Below, one piece after another: positions 60,775-64,000 of a DNA stretch of 64,000 bases. Below the pieces are notes generated by a model that worked only from the letters and a program-made list of their open reading frames with translations, was not told the origin of the DNA and ran no database searches. Position 1 is the first letter of the stretch. Every line of letters begins with the position of its first letter. The stretch is taken from positions 124,001 through 188,000 of the forward strand of contig CASIAX010000001.1 of the NCBI GenBank assembly GCA_949372955.1, in the 5' to 3' direction. The stretch is from SGZJ01 sp949372955. GTDB taxonomy: Bacteria; Bacteroidota; Bacteroidia; Flavobacteriales; Flavobacteriaceae. The position numbers and the translations under genes are program-made.

Positions 60775-62154
60775 ATGAAAGCTAAAGCCTTAACATCAAA
60801 GGGTACAAGAGATTTTAACTCTGTTCAAGTATTCAAAAGAGATTATATAACTAATACAATAAAATCTAGTTTTAATAAGTTTGGCTTTTCACCAATTGAA
60901 ACTCCAAGTTTTGAAAATACAGAAACTTTACTAGGAAAATATGGAGATGAAGGGGACAGGCTTATTTTTAAAATTTTAAAATCAGGAAATTTTAAAAAAA
61001 ATATTACAGATACAACGCTATTATCTGATGATCTAAACCTTATTTCTTCTACTATTTCAGACAAGGCACTTAGATATGATCTGACAATACCATTTGCTAG
61101 ATATATAGTTCAAAATCAAAACGAAATTAATTTACCCTTCAAAAGATATCAAATACAATTGGTTTGGAGAGCTGATAGACCTCAAAAAGGAAGGTTTAGA
61201 GAGTTTCTTCAATGTGATGCAGATGTTATTGGTTCAAAATCTTTACTCCAGGAAGTTGATTTTATTCATTTATTTTCTGATGTTTTTAAAAACTTAAGTA
61301 TTCCTAATTGTAAAATCAGAATTAATCATAGAAAAATATTAATAGGCTTATCTGAAATTTTAAATTTAGAAAATAAACTTGTTGAGTTAACTGTGGTTTT
61401 AGACAAGATTGATAAAATCGGGATAGTTAAAGTTGTAGATCAATTTATAGAATTAGGATTGGATGAGCCTTTAAGACCTTTTTTAATCAAGTATTTGTCT
61501 ATCGATGGTGATTTCGATTCTAGATTAAACTCTCTTAAAACATTATTTAAATCTAGCAAGGTTGGTTTAGAAGGAGTTGAGGATTTATCTATTATTAATA
61601 AGCTTGTAATTGTAGATGACCTAAACACTACGAAGTTAGTGTTAGATACTTCTTTAGCAAGGGGTTTGAGTTATTATACAGGAACTATATTTGAAGTAAA
61701 TGCAAGTGACGATATAGATATTGGTTCCATAGCTGCAGGTGGAAGATATGATGATTTAACTTCTCTTTTTGGTCTTAATGATGTTAGTGGAATAGGAATA
61801 AGTTTTGGCCTAGATAGAATTTATATTGTAATGGATTCCATGAATCTATTTCCGGAATTTAATATATCAAATACTAAAGTTCTTTTCACAAATTTAAACT
61901 CTAAATACACAAGGTATATTATAGAGGCTGTTAGTTGTTTAAGAGCTAATAATATTAACTCTGATTTTTACCCCGATATTAGTAGTTTGAAAAAGCAACT
62001 AAAATATGCTAATAACATACTGGTTCCCTATGTAATTATAGTTGAAGAAAATGAATATGAATCATCATCATTTTGTTTAAAAAACATGAAAGATGGTACG
62101 CAGAAATTAGTCTCTATTAAGGAAATTGTTGAAATTCTAAATAATAATAAATAA
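60775..62154 (+). CDS. hisS: Histidine--tRNA ligase
   Basis: A 459-residue class II synthetase charging tRNA-His. Motif 2 is QLVWRADRPQKGRFREFLQCD (split at about 123-143), the histidine-specific ARGLSYYTGTIFEV lies at about 296-309, and motif 3 is GISFGLDRIYIVMD. KGTRDFNSVQVFKRDY begins the protein in the usual way, and a C-terminal anticodon-binding domain (about 360-459) follows. It runs toward the tRNA-Met on the other strand, 12 bases away. Confidence 0.96.
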   Translation: MKAKALTSKGTRDFNSVQVFKRDYITNTIKSSFNKFGFSPIETPSFENTETLLGKYGDEGDRLIFKILKSGNFKKNITDTTLLSDDLNLISSTISDKALRYDLTIPFARYIVQNQNEINLPFKRYQIQLVWRADRPQKGRFREFLQCDADVIGSKSLLQEVDFIHLFSDVFKNLSIPNCKIRINHRKILIGLSEILNLENKLVELTVVLDKIDKIGIVKVVDQFIELGLDEPLRPFLIKYLSIDGDFDSRLNSLKTLFKSSKVGLEGVEDLSIINKLVIVDDLNTTKLVLDTSLARGLSYYTGTIFEVNASDDIDIGSIAAGGRYDDLTSLFGLNDVSGIGISFGLDRIYIVMDSMNLFPEFNISNTKVLFTNLNSKYTRYIIEAVSCLRANNINSDFYPDISSLKKQLKYANNILVPYVIIVEENEYESSSFCLKNMKDGTQKLVSIKEIVEILNNNK

Positions 62155-62166
62155 AGTTTAAAATAG

Positions 62167-62240
62167 TAGCGAGACCGAGAATTGAACTCGGGACCTCCGG
62201 GTTATGAATCCGACGCTCTAACCATCTGAGCTATCTCGCC
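62167..62240 (-). tRNA. tRNA-Met (anticodon CAT)
   Basis: On the reverse strand GGCGAGA pairs with TCTCGCT (G1-T72 wobble at the end), the D arm is GCTC/GAGC, the anticodon loop TTCATAA gives CAT, and the T arm is CCGAG-TTCAATT-CTCGG. The last anticodon-stem pair is A-C, not a Watson-Crick pair. The G1-T72 pair argues against an initiator tRNA. CAT anticodons may also belong to tRNA-Ile with lysidine, which cannot be ruled out. CCA is not encoded. Confidence 0.93.
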
Positions 62241-62254
62241 ATATTAAGGTGGTG

Positions 62255-62284
62255 CAAATATAAAATTAAAATTATATAGAACAA
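62255..62284 (-). promoter_or_regulatory. tRNA-Met promoter
   Basis: On the reverse strand TTG (62282-62284), 19 bases, TATATTTG (62255-62262). Transcription would start about 8 bases before the tRNA. Confidence 0.65.
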
Positions 62285-62364
62285 TAATTGTTTGGTTAAT
62301 ATTTATTTTTTTTTATTATAAAACTTCACATTTAATGTATATATTGCTTGTTAATATTATATAA

Positions 62365-62751
62365 ATGAGCGATAAAATAAAATACGAAATTGAGTTTCCA
62401 ATTCAAGCATCGGAAAAACTCCTTTTTCAGTATATATCATCTCCTTCTGGTCTTTCTGAATGGTTTGCGGATAATGTGAATATTAGAGGTGATGTTTTTA
62501 TTTTTATTTGGGATGGAGCAGAGGAAAGTGCTAAGCTTTTAAGTAAAAAAAATAATGAAAAAGTCCGCTTTAAATGGCTTGAAGATGACCAGTCCAATTC
62601 TTTTTTTGAATTTAGAATTCAATTTGATGATATCACTAAAGATGTTTCCTTAATAGTTACTGATTTTTCTGATGAAGACGAAATGGAAGAGTCTAAAATG
62701 TTATGGGCTAATCAAATTTCAGACTTAAAGAAAATATTAGGTTCTTCATAG
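62365..62751 (+). CDS. START-like (SRPBCC) domain protein
   Basis: A 128-residue protein with EIEFPIQASEKLLFQYISSPSGLSEWFADNV-type sequence, the opening of the AHSA1/START-like fold: a ligand-cavity domain. The flavobacterial family is known but its role is not. It is followed after 7 bases by the aminotransferase homologue, so the two are probably co-transcribed. Confidence 0.8.
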   Translation: MSDKIKYEIEFPIQASEKLLFQYISSPSGLSEWFADNVNIRGDVFIFIWDGAEESAKLLSKKNNEKVRFKWLEDDQSNSFFEFRIQFDDITKDVSLIVTDFSDEDEMEESKMLWANQISDLKKILGSS

Positions 62752-62758
62752 TAAGTTT

Positions 62759-63592
62759 ATGGTAAACATTAATGGACAAATACTCCCTAATGACGACGCT
62801 TTAATATCTTTGTTTAATAGTAGTCTTATTTCTGGTGACTTTATTTTTGAAAATATAATTTTAAACAAAGAAAGAGTTCTTTTTTTTGAGGATCATTATT
62901 TCAACCTCCTTTCTTCAATGAGGATTTTAAAAATGAAAATCCCCATGTCTTTCACTCCTGAGTACTTAGAAAAGCAACTAACAGATTTATACACTACATC
63001 AGGATTTGTTTCGGAAAATAAATTAATGAAAGTTTTAATTTGTAATCCCGAATTAGCCAATGAAAATAGTAATTCAGTTAAGTTTTATATTTACTCTATG
63101 GGAGATTTGAATTATCTAGATGATAGTGCTATACAATATAATCTAGATGTTTTTAAAGACTATTTCAAAAACACAGGTTTGTTGTCTAATATTAGTGCAA
63201 ATAATCAACTAATTAATAAGATTGGCCTAAGGTATTGTAAAGAAAATGATTTTAAAGATTGCATAGTTTTAAACAATTCTAAAGTTGTTTCAGAAACTTT
63301 GAATGGTAATGTTTTTGCTATAATTGAAAATAAAATTTTTACACCCCCTTTAAAAGATGGTTGTAGTAATAATGTTATGAGATCTAAAATAATTGAACTT
63401 ATTAATAATAATATTGATGGATATACAGTTTTAGAAGAGTCTTTATCAGTTTTTGATATTCAAAAATCTGACGAATTATTTGTTATCAATATTGATTTTG
63501 GCATTAAGTCTGTTAACAGCTTCAGAAAAAAAATATTTTCTAGTAGTATAACTGAAATTATAAAAAAGAGACTCAACTCACTAATTGTGTAA
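62759..63592 (+). CDS. Class IV aminotransferase homologue, probably inactive
   Basis: A 277-residue protein with the fold of branched-chain aminotransferase and 4-amino-4-deoxychorismate lyase (IlvE/PabC). Both halves line up: SLISGDFIFENI matches YGDGVFE, HYFNLLSSMRILKMKIP matches the RL..S block, and VVSETLNGNVFAI the SEG..N.F block. By my alignment with E. coli IlvE, the PLP-binding Lys is Ser (S146, in LLSNISANNQ) and the Arg that holds the PLP phosphate is Asn (N49). The Glu of SETLNGN is kept. It may be a pseudoenzyme. Neighbours are a START-like gene and algH. Confidence 0.8.
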   Translation: MVNINGQILPNDDALISLFNSSLISGDFIFENIILNKERVLFFEDHYFNLLSSMRILKMKIPMSFTPEYLEKQLTDLYTTSGFVSENKLMKVLICNPELANENSNSVKFYIYSMGDLNYLDDSAIQYNLDVFKDYFKNTGLLSNISANNQLINKIGLRYCKENDFKDCIVLNNSKVVSETLNGNVFAIIENKIFTPPLKDGCSNNVMRSKIIELINNNIDGYTVLEESLSVFDIQKSDELFVINIDFGIKSVNSFRKKIFSSSITEIIKKRLNSLIV

Positions 63593-64000
63593 ATGGTCTT
63601 TAGGAGTGTTAGACCAAAGAGAATATTCACCCCCAAGCTCTATCATTTTTGACTTCCAAAATGAGTTCATATTAGAAAAAATCTCTTTATTACTTGTTTC
63701 TTTGCATTTTATCCAGTTTTCATTTTTCATTTCATCTATTAGTTGTTTGGCTGACCAACCGGTATAGCCTAAACAAAACTTAATATTCTCACTGTTTATT
63801 TTCTTTGAATTAATTAATTCTATTACGCTGTTAAAATCACCACTCCAGTACAGATTTTCACGCAGTTTTATGCTGTTTGGTATTAATTGATTATTGTTGT
63901 GAATAAAATATAAATTGTCTTTGTTTACTGGTCCTCCATCGTACACATCAAAATGTGATTTAATTTCTGGCACTACGTCTTGTAAATTATAATTTAACTT
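63581..64000 (-). CDS. YqgE/AlgH family protein, 5' end cut by window edge
   Basis: The last 139 residues of a protein of about 185. The frame is open to the last base, and KLNYNLQDVVPEI preceding FDVYDGGPV matches the family's NKP-then-GGPV order. FCLGYTGWSAKQLIDEM and the end GGEYSLWSNTPKDHL are diagnostic. The function is unknown; it was once linked to alginate regulation. A start at the GTG at 63973 would cut a conserved region, so the true start is outside the window. It overlaps the convergent aminotransferase gene by 12 bases. Confidence 0.88.
   Translation of the reverse strand, partial: KLNYNLQDVVPEIKSHFDVYDGGPVNKDNLYFIHNNNQLIPNSIKLRENLYWSGDFNSVIELINSKKINSENIKFCLGYTGWSAKQLIDEMKNENWIKCKETSNKEIFSNMNSFWKSKMIELGGEYSLWSNTPKDHLHN

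Noticed and set aside
1..64000. Search for insertion sequences, prophage, CRISPR arrays, toxin-antitoxin or defence islands
   Set aside because: No transposase, integrase, phage structural gene, regular spacer array or defence gene pattern was seen; gene content and base composition are even throughout.

Overview
The window looks like core chromosome of a small-genome, very AT-rich marine flavobacterium (Bacteroidota, Flavobacteriia). Supporting signs are promoters of the Bacteroidota type (TTTG, about 19-20 bases, TAnnTTTG), almost no Shine-Dalgarno sequences, three secreted proteins with C-terminal type IX secretion (T9SS) sorting domains, a methylmalonyl-CoA mutase split into two subunits, a short CarB, and family calls typical of flavobacteria (DUF4199, DUF4252, DUF6495, DUF6580, START-like, MbnP/MbnH). 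Genes are tightly packed. No stretch of 300 bases lacks a gene, and many neighbours overlap by 1-17 bases. I saw no insertion sequence, prophage, CRISPR array or rRNA.

Layout. 1-5.2 kb (minus): mutB (cut by the left edge), mutA, an FtsB/DivIC-like protein and uridine kinase, then a secreted PQQ-type sugar dehydrogenase. 5.2-9.3 kb: tRNA-Pro, trxB, a DUF4442 thioesterase-like gene, a LysR-type DNA-binding domain without its sensor domain, a cyclophilin lipoprotein, a CoA-type NUDIX hydrolase and a PlsC acyltransferase. 9.3-13.2 kb (minus): a sortilin-like propeller protein, SodC and a one-domain DUF1456 protein. 13.3-20.1 kb (minus): a fatty-acid beta-oxidation operon in the order marR, fadN, fadA, fadE, propeller protein, with two palindromic operator-like sites just upstream. 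20.1-31 kb (minus): an M14 carboxypeptidase, purL, an endonuclease I, an rRNA m5C methyltransferase and a YHYH protein. The peptidase, nuclease and YHYH protein carry T9SS tails.

31-37.7 kb (minus): an operon-like run of DUF4199, GT2 glycosyltransferase, phosphohexomutase, MsbA-like ABC exporter, MbnP and MbnH, with the YHYH gene next. 37.7-43 kb: rpmE2, a GlmU-like protein, an OppA-like lipoprotein, a small GNAT protein, an alpha/beta hydrolase, a TPR membrane protein and rpmH. 43-55.7 kb: carB, rmuC, DUF6580, an S41 protease, DUF4252, purB, a DEAD-box helicase with a repeat tail, rdgB and rlmH. 55.7-64 kb: priA, a LytTR regulator, rpsF-rpsR-rplI, DUF6495, hisS, tRNA-Met, START-like, a class IV aminotransferase homologue, and algH/yqgE cut by the right edge.

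Most of this is housekeeping. The points I think deserve attention are: the paired palindromes in front of the marR-fad operon; a class IV aminotransferase homologue that seems to lack the PLP lysine and the PLP-phosphate arginine; a LytTR regulator with Glu at the phospho-acceptor position; a LysR DNA-binding domain standing alone; and the MbnP/MbnH copper pair placed in a cell-envelope operon. I did not find a clearly new multi-gene system.
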